Assembly (NCBI RefSeq): GCF_003346715.1
Contig: NZ_QQPQ01000029.1
Coordinates: 1-64,000 of the forward strand
Length of the DNA stretch: 64,000 nt
From: Oceanispirochaeta sp. M1
GTDB lineage: Bacteria; Spirochaetota; Spirochaetia; DSM-2461
Reading direction: 5' to 3'
The translations under genes and the position numbers were made by a program. Below are positions 6,802 to 15,906 of the stretch, piece by piece. The notes under the pieces were generated by a model. That model saw nothing but the letters and a program-made list of their open reading frames with translations. It was not told the origin of the DNA and did not search any database. Positions within the stretch are counted from its first letter, which is position 1. Each line of letters starts with the position of its first letter.

Positions 6802-8142
6802 TCAGCTGTGGATTTCCTGGGTCTCAAGATCAATCTTTCCGCGCTTTTCACGGTATTTACCCGGAGAGAGTCCGGCCATCTTCTTAAATACCTTTGTAAA
6901 ATAGCTCTGATCTTCATAACCCACCATACCGGCGATTTCTACAAGAGAAAATTTACTGTTCATTAGGAGATTTTTGCTCTTGTTGATACGAACCTGATTC
7001 AGATAGTTATTGAAGTTGCACTTCATCTCTTCTTTGAAGATTTTACTGAAGTAGGCTGGGCTCAGGTAGACAGCGGATGCAACTTCATCCAGAGTCACCT
7101 TTTCGGCATAATTTTTATTAATGTACTGAATAGTCTGATAGATGGCATCCGCATGTTTAACATCCCGCAGGTCGAAGACCAGGTCGGAGAAGCGGACAAT
7201 AACACGGGCCAGCCAGCCGGCAAGGCCTTCTACAGAGTTGTAATTATTTATTTCACTCAGGTACTGGTAGTTCATACCGAATATCTGTTCTGCATCCGCA
7301 CCGCCTTCCACAGCGGCTCTGGACAGGAGTACCAGAAGTTCAAGAACCCTGGCTTTCACTACATCGAATTTTCCACCTGAGGAGAAGAAAACGGCACCGA
7401 GTATTTCGTTAAGAACTGATCTGGCTTCTTTGGAGTCTCCTGTCTGAATCAGATGCAGAAGCTCCCGTTCCTTCTCAATGGGGTATTGTGCGAATTCGGT
7501 ATCCTTGGTCTCCATCTCCTTAATGTACTGAATGTACTCAGAGATCTGGGCCTGCTGATCCATATTCTCTTTCTTGGAAGTGAGCTGAGAATGGTCTCCT
7601 TCAATAAGATGAGAAGCAGTAATAAGGAGCATTTCTGACAGGGCCTTTGCCTGCTCTGTGCTCAGTTTGGGTATTTCACGGACTTTCTCTTTAAGATTTG
7701 CCTTGCGGACAGACTCTGGATCAAACTTCTGGTTCAGTTCTTCTATAAGTTCCTCTGAATCAATAATAAGAGCAGGGCCTGCGATTAGAGCACCGGTCAT
7801 TATTCCCTCTTCCATAAGGGGAGAGGCCCAGTGAAGCATATTGATAGGGCAGAAATAGATATAACTGCCGCCGAAACGTTCCGCCTGATAGCCGCCGTAA
7901 AGATGGGCCTGACGGCAGTCCGCTTTATTATTGCAGATCTCATTGAGAGAGTTGCAGAAGGGGCATATTGCTTCTTTGGCGCCCTCCATACTCATACGGT
8001 AGCCTTTGCTGTTTATTACAAAACACTCAATGCCTGTTGCCTTTTTATAGACATCGGCAATTGCCAGAGCTTTTTCATAGAATGGAGATATATAATTTAT
8101 AGCTTTGCCGTTCATATCAGAATAGTATAGACCATTAATCAA
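6802..8142 (-). CDS. PocR-domain AraC-family regulator
   Basis: A 446-residue transcription factor. Residues ~10-170 are a PocR sensory domain, rich in cysteines (C40, C60, C63, C70, C76, C98); PocR domains bind small ligands such as diols or related compounds and are common beside corrinoid methyltransferase genes. The C-terminal ~100 residues are a two-HTH AraC domain (LDEVASAVYLSPAYFSKIFK, then VEIAGMVGYEDQSYFTKVFK). It overlaps the RACo gene by 8 nt, so the two are translated together, and the riboswitch and corrinoid gene lie just downstream. It probably activates this cluster when the methyl donor is present. The ligand is not evident. Confidence 0.9.
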   Translation of the reverse strand: MINGLYYSDMNGKAINYISPFYEKALAIADVYKKATGIECFVINSKGYRMSMEGAKEAICPFCNSLNEICNNKADCRQAHLYGGYQAERFGGSYIYFCPINMLHWASPLMEEGIMTGALIAGPALIIDSEELIEELNQKFDPESVRKANLKEKVREIPKLSTEQAKALSEMLLITASHLIEGDHSQLTSKKENMDQQAQISEYIQYIKEMETKDTEFAQYPIEKERELLHLIQTGDSKEARSVLNEILGAVFFSSGGKFDVVKARVLELLVLLSRAAVEGGADAEQIFGMNYQYLSEINNYNSVEGLAGWLARVIVRFSDLVFDLRDVKHADAIYQTIQYINKNYAEKVTLDEVASAVYLSPAYFSKIFKEEMKCNFNNYLNQVRINKSKNLLMNSKFSLVEIAGMVGYEDQSYFTKVFKKMAGLSPGKYREKRGKIDLETQEIHS

Positions 8143-9973
8143 ATTCGGGAAAATACATGCTCATCATATATTCTTCCTGAAATCCCTGATTGGACGATAA
8201 TTCTATATACTCGCAATGTCTGCGGATATCTTCTGTCTTTTTGAGTTCATCCTGATTGACAGCACAGCGGATAACACCGCCGCCGCAGGAGTTTCCCACT
8301 GAACTGATTTTACCCCGGAGTCCTTCCGGGAGCAGGCCGATATCCAGGGCACTCTCTTTATTTATATAAGAACCGAATCCACCGGCAATATAAACATTTT
8401 TTATATCATCAAGTTCATAACCCGACTCTTTTATCAGGGTATTTATTCCCGCAGCAATAGAGCCTTTTGCCAGCTGAACTTCTCTCAGGTCTCTCTGTCC
8501 GAAGAAGAGCGTCTTTTTTTCATCTCCCCAGGTAAAGCGGGTTTCTTCTTCAGTTTCTTCGAGGTATTCACTTCCTGCAGGAGCATTATCACCCCAGTCA
8601 GAATCATCCTGTATCCTGCCGGTATAATCGGCAATTCCGCTTCTTAGAAGATACGCTGTGATATCGATAATACCTGAACCGCATATTCCTGTTGTCTCTG
8701 CACCGGGAATAGTTTCCCAGGCAAAATCATGACCTTTTCCTTTCACAGCGCTTACGGCTCCCGGAATGCCCGCCATACCGCAGCGGATATTGGCGCCTTC
8801 AAAGGCAGGGCCGGCAGCTGTGGAGCAGCTGATCATCTTTTTCCTGTTACCAAGTACAATTTCTCCATTTGTACCTATGTCTACCAGAAGTGATAGATCA
8901 TCAGATTCGGCTATCTCTGTTGAGAGTATTCCTGCCACAATATCTGCACCTATATAGGATGCAAGGGAGGGGAGAAGTATAATACGCATATGATCAGGGA
9001 GAATCGATCCTATTTCCCATGGTTTTAATCTCATTGATTCAATAGATATGGGCAGAAACGGGGCTACTGCTATGGTCTCGGGAGAGAGGCCCTGAATGAT
9101 ATGCATCATTGTTGTATTTCCGGCCATAAAAAGTCCAAGCAGATCATTCGAATTGATATCTGCTTTCTCCATAACTTTCTGAACAAGAGATTCAATCTGG
9201 TTTATAATCTTCTTCTGCAGCTCCAGGAGCTTAGCCGGATCATCTCCGATGTATTCAATACGGGAAACAACATCAGCTCCATAGCCTTTCTGGGCATTCA
9301 GTCCCGAAGATGTTGCTATACGGTCACCTGTTTCAAGATCTATCAGGTAGGCAACCACAGTGGTGGTGCCGATATCCACAGCTACTGCATATGTTTTTGC
9401 GGCTTTTGCGGATTCAGCAGCCTCAACTCTTGTTATCTCATCGCCGCAGAGACTGATGTTCAGTTCATATATATCCCCTTTCTGTAAAGAGGGAAGCATT
9501 GCTCTGATCTGATGACTCATAACTGTTCCATCGGGCAGAGAATCAAGAATCCTCTTTTCGTAGGATCTCTGGTCTGATATATCTCCAGAGGGCATTTTTA
9601 TTATGATGCGTTTTAATAAGGGATTTATCTCACCATGATAGGGAAGGCCGCCGGATTCTTTGATACGTGCCGATCCGCTGACCCCGATTACTTTCACTGT
9701 TATAGAGCCTTTTGGGACAATCTGACATGCCAGTCTGACACCCTTTTTCAGCTCTTCTGTACTCAGTAATTTCAGTTCCTGTTCATTGGGGTCTGCCAGG
9801 TCTCCGTCAACTACAATTATTTTACATTTACCACAGGTCCCTTTACCCGCACAGGGGGATTCAATTTCCACAGACAGGGTGTTGCGCATTATTTCAAGAA
9901 GATTTTCTCCGGGAGGTATTACTTCTTTGATGATATGATCACCTGAATGTATAGTTAAAGTTGTTGAATTCAT
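8135..9973 (-). CDS. RACo-type reductive activator of corrinoid protein
   Basis: A 612-residue ASKHA-fold metalloprotein that uses ATP and a [2Fe-2S] cluster to re-reduce cob(II)alamin to cob(I)alamin when a corrinoid methyl carrier is accidentally oxidised. The N-terminal ferredoxin domain has C41, C47, C50 and C83 (CAGKGTCGKC, then LACQ). The C-terminal DUF4445 part has the phosphate motifs VDIGTTTVVAYLIDL (about 194-208) and LLVDIGTNGEIVLG, plus CGSGIID and IAGGFGSYI. First gene of the minus-strand module with the PocR regulator and corrinoid protein; the 8-nt overlap shows an operon. GGAG lies 8 nt before the ATG at 9973. It fits the corrinoid protein downstream as its client. Confidence 0.92.
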   Translation of the reverse strand: MNSTTLTIHSGDHIIKEVIPPGENLLEIMRNTLSVEIESPCAGKGTCGKCKIIVVDGDLADPNEQELKLLSTEELKKGVRLACQIVPKGSITVKVIGVSGSARIKESGGLPYHGEINPLLKRIIIKMPSGDISDQRSYEKRILDSLPDGTVMSHQIRAMLPSLQKGDIYELNISLCGDEITRVEAAESAKAAKTYAVAVDIGTTTVVAYLIDLETGDRIATSSGLNAQKGYGADVVSRIEYIGDDPAKLLELQKKIINQIESLVQKVMEKADINSNDLLGLFMAGNTTMMHIIQGLSPETIAVAPFLPISIESMRLKPWEIGSILPDHMRIILLPSLASYIGADIVAGILSTEIAESDDLSLLVDIGTNGEIVLGNRKKMISCSTAAGPAFEGANIRCGMAGIPGAVSAVKGKGHDFAWETIPGAETTGICGSGIIDITAYLLRSGIADYTGRIQDDSDWGDNAPAGSEYLEETEEETRFTWGDEKKTLFFGQRDLREVQLAKGSIAAGINTLIKESGYELDDIKNVYIAGGFGSYINKESALDIGLLPEGLRGKISSVGNSCGGGVIRCAVNQDELKKTEDIRRHCEYIELSSNQGFQEEYMMSMYFPEFD

Positions 9974-10075
9974 AAGTATCTCCAGCTACAGTATAGATGG
10001 AGTTAAACAGCTGGAAGACGGGAAATCTTGTAATTTACTCTTATTTTTTTGTAATAATCGGTTTCTGGAGCTGAA

Positions 10076-11266
10076 ATGAAGAATTTATTACTATATATAC
10101 TCATCTTTATACTGACATTTCCTCTTTTTGCGACTCCTGAGGAGGATTTTCTGGCAGCCTTGCGGGATTCCCGTCTTCAGGATGCCAGGTTCTTTCTTGA
10201 CTCGGATAATTCTGTAGATCAGGTCATAGAAGATGGAAACAGTGCCCTTATTATAATGTGTGATGAACAGCGCAGCCATGAAGTGCGCTGGCTGATGAGT
10301 CAGGGTGCTGACCCAAATCAGACTGATTCTCTGGGCCAGACTCCTCTTATGTATGCGGCCATGAAGGGCAATAGAAATATTATTCAGATTCTTCTGCAGG
10401 AGGGAGCCATCCTCAATCTTCAGTCTCCCATGGGATATACCGCTCTGCAGATGGCTGTTAATCATGGACAGTTTGAAACAGCTGCCGATCTGGAGGCCCG
10501 GGGAGCCAATATCATTGAAGGATATTATGATCATCCCGCCTTAAGTGAAATATGGTCCCGAAGACAGCACTATGCTGTAGCCCTGGCATTAAAGGAATCC
10601 CGCTGGAAATATCATGACTTTCTGAAGGCTGTGGTGTCCGGTGATTACCGTGTTATCAGAAATATGATCGATACAGGAACTGACCCGAATGCTGCTGATA
10701 CAGAAGGGGTTACAGCCCTGATGCTGACCGCTTCTGCTCCCGGTATCTATCAGGCAGAACTTCTCCTGTCAAAGGGTGCTGATCCGGCATTGCTTGATTC
10801 CATGGGCTTATCAGCACTCTGGTATGGTGCATTCCGTAATAACCTCCCCATGGTGGAGCTTCTTCTGGAAGCCGGAGTGGTGGATGATGCTCCTTATCTT
10901 GAGAATTCAGCCCTGTTCGGAGCCTTTTCATCAGGGGCTCATGAGGCGATGGTCATGCTGATAGAAGCCGGCTGGAATGCAGGTCTTACAGGACGGCTGG
11001 GAACTTCACTTGTACACTATGCCGCTTTTACCGGAGATCTTCGTACATTAAAAGAATTGAAAGAAGCCGGTATTTCTTTATTATCTGCTGATGCAGAAGG
11101 AAATACAGCTCAGGATTATCTGATACAGGGTTTTCACCTTAATGAGCAGGAATCTCTGTACATTCCGGTTGCGAGCTACCTGAAATCGGAAGAAGTCTCA
11201 GCTACAACAGATCCTTCTGTCTTGGATAATATGAGACTCTCCCGTATAATCTATTCAAAATGGTAA
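10076..11266 (+). CDS. Exported ankyrin-repeat protein
   Basis: 396 residues beginning with a signal peptide (hydrophobic 3-18, then FAT). Two blocks of ankyrin repeats follow, about 50-150 and 185-345, with repeat signatures such as GADPNQTDSLGQTPLMYAA, MGYTALQMAVNHG and DTEGVTALMLTA. The tail at ~350-396 is unrelated. Ankyrin repeats bind other proteins, so this is probably a periplasmic or surface scaffold. GGAG precedes the ATG. The next two genes on the strand follow at short distances but have no clear functional tie. Confidence 0.8.
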   Translation: MKNLLLYILIFILTFPLFATPEEDFLAALRDSRLQDARFFLDSDNSVDQVIEDGNSALIIMCDEQRSHEVRWLMSQGADPNQTDSLGQTPLMYAAMKGNRNIIQILLQEGAILNLQSPMGYTALQMAVNHGQFETAADLEARGANIIEGYYDHPALSEIWSRRQHYAVALALKESRWKYHDFLKAVVSGDYRVIRNMIDTGTDPNAADTEGVTALMLTASAPGIYQAELLLSKGADPALLDSMGLSALWYGAFRNNLPMVELLLEAGVVDDAPYLENSALFGAFSSGAHEAMVMLIEAGWNAGLTGRLGTSLVHYAAFTGDLRTLKELKEAGISLLSADAEGNTAQDYLIQGFHLNEQESLYIPVASYLKSEEVSATTDPSVLDNMRLSRIIYSKW

Positions 11267-11318
11267 GAGACCTTTCCGGAAGCACCGGATTTAACTGGTC
11301 CTGCTCTGGAGTTAAAAA

Positions 11319-11774
11319 ATGATTGATTTTATTGCTGATAATTTTTATTACGTATTTTTGGGATGGCTGGTTCTTAATCTCATTCAAAGACGTTACCGTT
11401 CTAGAGGCGCAAAAAAAAGAACAGCCACCTTGTACCAGGCTATTCTGATTTTTATTATTTACATCGGAGCCACTATCATCCGGGAAGAAAGCTTTGAAGT
11501 AAAATGGATTATCGTTCCTCTGGCTGTTGTTGCAGCTGCCATCTATTTTTTCAGAGACAGAATCCTCCCTTACAAGAGAAATTGTGTTAACTGCGATGCC
11601 AAGCTGAATATGAATCAGATTTTTATTTATGATGCAAACCTCTGTGCAGACTGTGATCCTGATGAACAGGAAGATGAGACATCTGAAGAAGATATAGAGG
11701 AAGGAACTGAAGAGGCCACGGCTGAGATCGAGGCTGATGAGGCTGAGGCTAAAGTTAAAGCCGAAAGCGAGTAA
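11319..11774 (+). CDS. Membrane protein with zinc-ribbon-like Cys pairs and acidic tail
   Basis: 151 residues, no family recognised. Three hydrophobic segments at about 8-24, 39-55 and 63-78 are followed by two CxxC pairs (C89-C92 and C109-C112) that could hold a zinc ion, and a very acidic C-terminal tail of ~35 residues (about half Glu or Asp). GGAG precedes the ATG by 8 nt. It sits 52 nt after the ankyrin gene and 4 nt before the next small gene, so it probably belongs to one transcript. Confidence 0.7.
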   Translation: MIDFIADNFYYVFLGWLVLNLIQRRYRSRGAKKRTATLYQAILIFIIYIGATIIREESFEVKWIIVPLAVVAAAIYFFRDRILPYKRNCVNCDAKLNMNQIFIYDANLCADCDPDEQEDETSEEDIEEGTEEATAEIEADEAEAKVKAESE

Positions 11775-11778
11775 CATC

Positions 11779-12120
11779 ATGGATCTTGAAAAAGCACTGA
11801 GTGATCTGGTCGTTTCAGATGATCCGGAGAAAATCCGGCAGACTGCCGAGGCTTTGAAAGGGATGCGTTATTCTCCCATTCTCCTCAGTGATTTTGAAGA
11901 ATTCCTTACTGTTGATTCCACCCGTTTCTTCCCTGAGCTGGAGCGGGTTATTAATTCTCCCGATATAGCAGAAGATCAATTACCCAGGGGTTTCGATCAG
12001 GCTGGTTTTCGGGATAAGAAAGTCAGTCTACTTTTATATCATTACAAGCTGCTCAACAGGCTGCGCCGGGGTGAACCGGAAGCCTGGGATGAAATCAATG
12101 AGCTGATGGAGGATGACTGA
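11779..12120 (+). CDS. Small soluble protein of unknown function
   Basis: 113 residues without membrane segments or recognised domain, acidic, helical in look, with an LSDFEEFLTVD and a YHYKLLNRLRRGEPEAW segment. The start at 11779 is preferred to the in-frame ATG at 11737, because the longer form would begin inside the acidic repeat coding of the previous gene and read it as a basic LRLKLKPK stretch. The gap to the upstream stop is only 4 nt, so translation may be coupled. Its 3' end overlaps the convergent SGNH hydrolase gene by 26 bases. Confidence 0.6.
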   Translation: MDLEKALSDLVVSDDPEKIRQTAEALKGMRYSPILLSDFEEFLTVDSTRFFPELERVINSPDIAEDQLPRGFDQAGFRDKKVSLLLYHYKLLNRLRRGEPEAWDEINELMEDD

Positions 12121-12937
12121 TCAGGAAATCTCCGATCAGTCCTGCAATTATCTCGGCGGCACTGTCATTCAGATGTATGTTATCAGTAAGAAGGGTCAGT
12201 CCGTTTTTCTCTGATATATCATCCCAGCTTTTCCTCAGAACATAGCGTTTTACAGAAGCAACATTTATTGCAATATTATTTGATGCGAAGGGGATACCCC
12301 TTTTCCGCCTTTGGGCTTTTTCATAGAGTATCCTGTCCATCACCTCATGAAGAGGAAGATATATGATATCTGTTTCCTTTGCGATTTTCTTCACTATTCC
12401 CGAGTAGGATGCCGCAGAGATATAACCCTGGTGTGAAGGATCTTCAGTGACAGGGGGTAGGGATAAGACCGCAATTTCTGCATTTGTTTTACTCTTCAGT
12501 GTTAATATCAGTGATTTCAGGTTGTCTTCGAACCATTGGCTGTCGGCTTTTTGAGGAATCCCCTGGTTCTTCATGTATCTTTTCATTCTGGAATCACTTA
12601 AGGTGGCCAGTACATCATTGCTGCCTATGAGAATTGTAATATAGTCAGGATCACAGGCTACTATTCCGTCCATTCTCTGCAGTACATTCCATACGAGTTC
12701 AGCATTTATTCCTGCATTGATAAACCTGTAATCATCCTCTGAAAACCTCTCCTCAAGGCGTCTTACATAGTTGGCACTCATGGCTCCATGAGTAATACTG
12801 TCTCCAATATTAAGAACCGTTATTTCATCAGTAGGTTGAGATTTTATAAAAGTATCAGGTCGGGACTCCGGGAGTCTGTTGACCATTATGAAGGTATAAA
12901 AGAGAAGTCCGGCTATTAAGATGTATAGTACGATCAT
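12095..12937 (-). CDS. SGNH/GDSL-family hydrolase, membrane-anchored
   Basis: 280 residues. A single N-terminal hydrophobic segment (2-19) should anchor or export it. The SGNH blocks are in order: GDSITHG with the nucleophile S47 (44-51), the glycine block near AGINAE (75-80), GSND with N107 (105-108), and DNIH with D252 and H255. The family are esterases, lipases or carbohydrate deacetylases, here probably acting on the periplasmic side. The substrate is unknown. The upstream ribosome site is weak. It follows the radical SAM gene by 132 nt on the same strand. Confidence 0.8.
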   Translation of the reverse strand: MIVLYILIAGLLFYTFIMVNRLPESRPDTFIKSQPTDEITVLNIGDSITHGAMSANYVRRLEERFSEDDYRFINAGINAELVWNVLQRMDGIVACDPDYITILIGSNDVLATLSDSRMKRYMKNQGIPQKADSQWFEDNLKSLILTLKSKTNAEIAVLSLPPVTEDPSHQGYISAASYSGIVKKIAKETDIIYLPLHEVMDRILYEKAQRRKRGIPFASNNIAINVASVKRYVLRKSWDDISEKNGLTLLTDNIHLNDSAAEIIAGLIGDFLISHPPSAH

Positions 12938-13069
12938 GTTATAGAAAATCTTCTTTTCATCTGCCGGTTTGTTTACTGTTATTATCTTTCATCAAAATCC
13001 TCACTGGCAGAATAACAGTTTTATGTTTTTCTCTCCATACCTTTTCTGCACAGCTTATCCATTTGAGGG

Positions 13070-14293
13070 CTAGGGGCAGCGGATAAATCCCTGAGCCCAT
13101 AAACAGCCGCCGCAGCTGACGGGGAGACTTCCAAAGCAGTCCTCTTCGTTGGTCTCGGCCATTTCACATCCGGTACATCCTGTGCAGGGTGAAAAATCAA
13201 AATCCTGTACCTTTCTTCTGAACTCCCTGTATTCACTGCTTTTCCAGATATTCAGTAGGTCTTCCGATTGGAGTGATCCGAAAAACAGCTCCTGACTTGT
13301 TCTTTTTCGATCCTTCATGAAGTGATCATTGCTGTGAAGAAGGGGGAGGCAGGGACCAACCATTCCATCCTGTCTTACGCTGACACTTCCTCTCTTGATG
13401 AAGCTGCAGTTATTCCTGGGATTATTGAACTCATCCCCTCCAATTTCATGAAACTCATATTTTGAAAGAAGGGCAAGAATCTCATCCCGGTTTTCACTGT
13501 TTACATCCATTCTTGGAAAGATGATGGAACACTGTCTGGATTCCCTGTCGGCGGTGTAGAGAATTTCATCCTTCATATCAGAACTGTGGGGCAGCAGATT
13601 GGATACATGAAAGCTGACGGCTCCCAGGTCGTAGCTGAGTTTTATCATGGCAGGCAGATCTTTTATATTCTGTTTCATAGCCACAAAGGTTATTCCCAAT
13701 TCCGGTTTCGGTCCGTTATGACTGAATTTCAGACTGTTCAGTCTTTTAATATTCTCAATTATTCCCGGAAGCTCATTGCCCAGCCTCACATCTTCATAAC
13801 TGGAAGGATCAGCACCATCTATTGAAATCCACAGCCGGTCCAGATCAAGTTCGATCAGGCTTCTTGCCATCTTTTCATCCAGTAGTATTCCGTTTGAAAT
13901 CAGTTCAACCGCAGCTCCCCGCCTCTTGGCTTCATAGATCATTTCCGGCAGATCAGGGTGGGAGAGAGGTTCTCCAAAACCACCGAAGAATACTTCCGGA
14001 GGAGTAGCACTTTGATCGAGAGTATCAAGAATTTTTTTATATACATCCCGGCTCATAAAACCCATGGGTTCATCCCAGGAATTACGGATACAGGTGGAAC
14101 AGTCGAGATTGCAGCTGTTTGTGGGTTCCACATAGATTCTGGCCAGACGGCTTATGGTACTGTGGAGCAGAAGACCATCCCGTCCTTCCTCCAGAAGCAG
14201 TTCTTCTCCTGGATTTATGCCGTATTTATCTTTCAGATATTCAGGAAGGATAATTCTCCCCTGTTTATCAAGGCGTATTTTATGTTTTTCCAT
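13070..14293 (-). CDS. AbrB-radical SAM-SPASM maturase
   Basis: A 407-residue fusion. Residues 1-48 are an AbrB/SpoVT-like swapped hairpin (LDKQGRIILPEYLKDKYGI). The radical SAM core starts at 55 with EPTNSCNLDCSTC, giving the [4Fe-4S] cysteines C61, C65 and C68. The C-terminal SPASM part has many cysteines (NNCSF, GPCLPL, SPCTGCTGCEMAE, CGGCLW) for auxiliary clusters. This domain order recalls the radical SAM maturases associated with tungsten-cofactor aldehyde oxidoreductases, and more broadly peptide or protein modifying enzymes. No oxidoreductase or short precursor peptide is seen next to it, so the substrate is open. Divergent from the flavoenzyme gene with only 48 nt between. Confidence 0.85.
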   Translation of the reverse strand: MEKHKIRLDKQGRIILPEYLKDKYGINPGEELLLEEGRDGLLLHSTISRLARIYVEPTNSCNLDCSTCIRNSWDEPMGFMSRDVYKKILDTLDQSATPPEVFFGGFGEPLSHPDLPEMIYEAKRRGAAVELISNGILLDEKMARSLIELDLDRLWISIDGADPSSYEDVRLGNELPGIIENIKRLNSLKFSHNGPKPELGITFVAMKQNIKDLPAMIKLSYDLGAVSFHVSNLLPHSSDMKDEILYTADRESRQCSIIFPRMDVNSENRDEILALLSKYEFHEIGGDEFNNPRNNCSFIKRGSVSVRQDGMVGPCLPLLHSNDHFMKDRKRTSQELFFGSLQSEDLLNIWKSSEYREFRRKVQDFDFSPCTGCTGCEMAETNEEDCFGSLPVSCGGCLWAQGFIRCP

Positions 14294-14341
14294 TTTTCTA
14301 CCTTACATGATGATTATATTATACATAAAGGAGACTTTTAA

Positions 14342-15811
14342 ATGATTACTGCAGATGTTCTGATAATCGGGGCTGGAGTTGTAGGCTGTGCACTTGCAAG
14401 ACAGCTGAGCAGGTATGAATTAAAGATCCTTCTCCTGGAAGCTGAGGATGATGTGGGGACGGGAGCAACTAAAGCCAATTCCGGCATTGTTCATGGTGGT
14501 TATACGGCAAAAGCAGGAACCCTGAAAGGAGAGCTCTGCATCAGGGGCAATCGTATGTTCGAGGCTTTGGACAGGGAGCTCCATTTCGGATTTAAGCGAA
14601 AGGGTTCTCTGGTGCTGGCCTTTAATGATGAAGATCTGATCACCATTGAAGCTCTGAAATCTAACGGTGAGAAAAATGGTGTAAATGGGCTGGAGATACT
14701 TTCATCCACTGAAACCCTTTCCCGTTATCCTTCACTGAACCCTGATCTGAGTGCCGCTCTGTACTGTCCTGAAACAGGTATTGTCTCACCCTATGAATTC
14801 TGTATTGCTCTGGCTGAGAATGCTGTTCAGAACGGAGTGACACTCTCACTCGATAGCCGGGTTCAGGCTATCCGCAAAGAGGAGGGGCGATTCATTGTCA
14901 GAAGTGGAGAGCATACATACAGCGCAGAATATGTTGTCAATGCGGCGGGTTCCGGCAGTGCTTCTATCGCCGCTATGCTCGGTCCTCCGGGATTTTCTAT
15001 AAATCCCAGAAAGGGTCAATATCTCCTACTCAGGCGTGGAAGTGGAGATCTCCTGGATACCGTCGTTTTTCAGACTCCCAGTGATAAGGGTAAGGGAATT
15101 CTTGTGACTCCCACTGTATGGGGTAACCTGCTAATAGGTCCGAATGCAGAGGATGTAAAGAGTCCGGATGAGCTGGGCACTGACCCTGAAACCCTGGCTC
15201 AAATCCTGAGTATTGCAAAGAAATCAGTTCCCGGTCTTGACCCGAAAGAGTCAATCCGTTTCTTTTCTGGCATTCGTCCCAGAGGGGACAGGGGTGACTT
15301 TATTATTGAAGAATCTTCTGTAGAGGGCTTTTTTAATCTGGGGGGAATTGAGTCTCCCGGGCTTACATCATCACCGGCCATTGCCATGAAGGTGGAAGAG
15401 CTTCTGGAAAAGAGAGGACTGGAGCTCATTGAAAAGGATGCTTTTAATCCCTTCAGAGACGAGATCTGCCATCCGGGAGCCCTGGGGAAAGTCTCTGAAG
15501 CTGCTGCAGGAGCAAAAAAAGAGTACGGAGATCCCCATAGAGTCGTCTGCCGCTGTGAGCAGGTTAAGGAGTCAGTTATTAAGGATGCTCTTGGCAGAGG
15601 CATTCCCATCCGCTCTCTTGATGCAGTAAAAAGAAGAACCAGAGCCGGTATGGGAGCATGTCAGGGAAAGTTCTGCGGACCCAGGGTACAGGAATATCTG
15701 ATCAGAGAATGCGGGATTACTCTTCAGGATTTGATTCCTCCTTCAAGAAATAGTGATGAAATTCGGAAAACCGTCCTCAGAATCCAGGAAATTCTTGAAA
15801 TTCAGGACTGA
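14342..15811 (+). CDS. FAD-dependent oxidoreductase with C-terminal BFD domain (GlpA-like)
   Basis: 489 residues. The dinucleotide fold starts at once (IGAGVVGCALAR, 9-20); a DAO-type FAD domain fills about 1-370. The last ~90 residues are a BFD-like [2Fe-2S] domain with C403, C405, C440 and C445 (VCRCEQV; CQGKFCGPRV). This is the architecture of anaerobic glycerol-3-phosphate dehydrogenase subunit A and its relatives acting on 2-hydroxyacids. In many anaerobes it is followed by a second flavoprotein and a DUF1667 protein; those are missing here and the next gene is aconitase. GGAG lies before the ATG. The substrate is uncertain between glycerol-3-phosphate and a hydroxyacid. Confidence 0.85.
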   Translation: MITADVLIIGAGVVGCALARQLSRYELKILLLEAEDDVGTGATKANSGIVHGGYTAKAGTLKGELCIRGNRMFEALDRELHFGFKRKGSLVLAFNDEDLITIEALKSNGEKNGVNGLEILSSTETLSRYPSLNPDLSAALYCPETGIVSPYEFCIALAENAVQNGVTLSLDSRVQAIRKEEGRFIVRSGEHTYSAEYVVNAAGSGSASIAAMLGPPGFSINPRKGQYLLLRRGSGDLLDTVVFQTPSDKGKGILVTPTVWGNLLIGPNAEDVKSPDELGTDPETLAQILSIAKKSVPGLDPKESIRFFSGIRPRGDRGDFIIEESSVEGFFNLGGIESPGLTSSPAIAMKVEELLEKRGLELIEKDAFNPFRDEICHPGALGKVSEAAAGAKKEYGDPHRVVCRCEQVKESVIKDALGRGIPIRSLDAVKRRTRAGMGACQGKFCGPRVQEYLIRECGITLQDLIPPSRNSDEIRKTVLRIQEILEIQD

Positions 15812-15846
15812 ATTCTCATGGATTAGGCTTTCCTAAGTTCATTTTC

Positions 15847-15875
15847 TTGACTTCCCGATTTCTACATCCCATAGT
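15847..15875 (+). promoter_or_regulatory. Candidate sigma-70 promoter of the TCA operon
   Basis: TTGACT at 15847-15852 and CATAGT at 15870-15875 are 17 bp apart. The -35 matches 5 of 6 and the -10 4 of 6 consensus bases. It lies about 30 bases before the aconitase start. Identified by eye only. Confidence 0.4.
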
Positions 15876-15906
15876 TTAAGTAAAGTCTTACAGAATGGAG
15901 ATGTAT

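Noticed and set aside
11202-11780. 192-residue minus-strand frame
   Set aside because: Overlaps two plus-strand genes with signal or membrane features and good starts; the antisense product has no recognisable domain.
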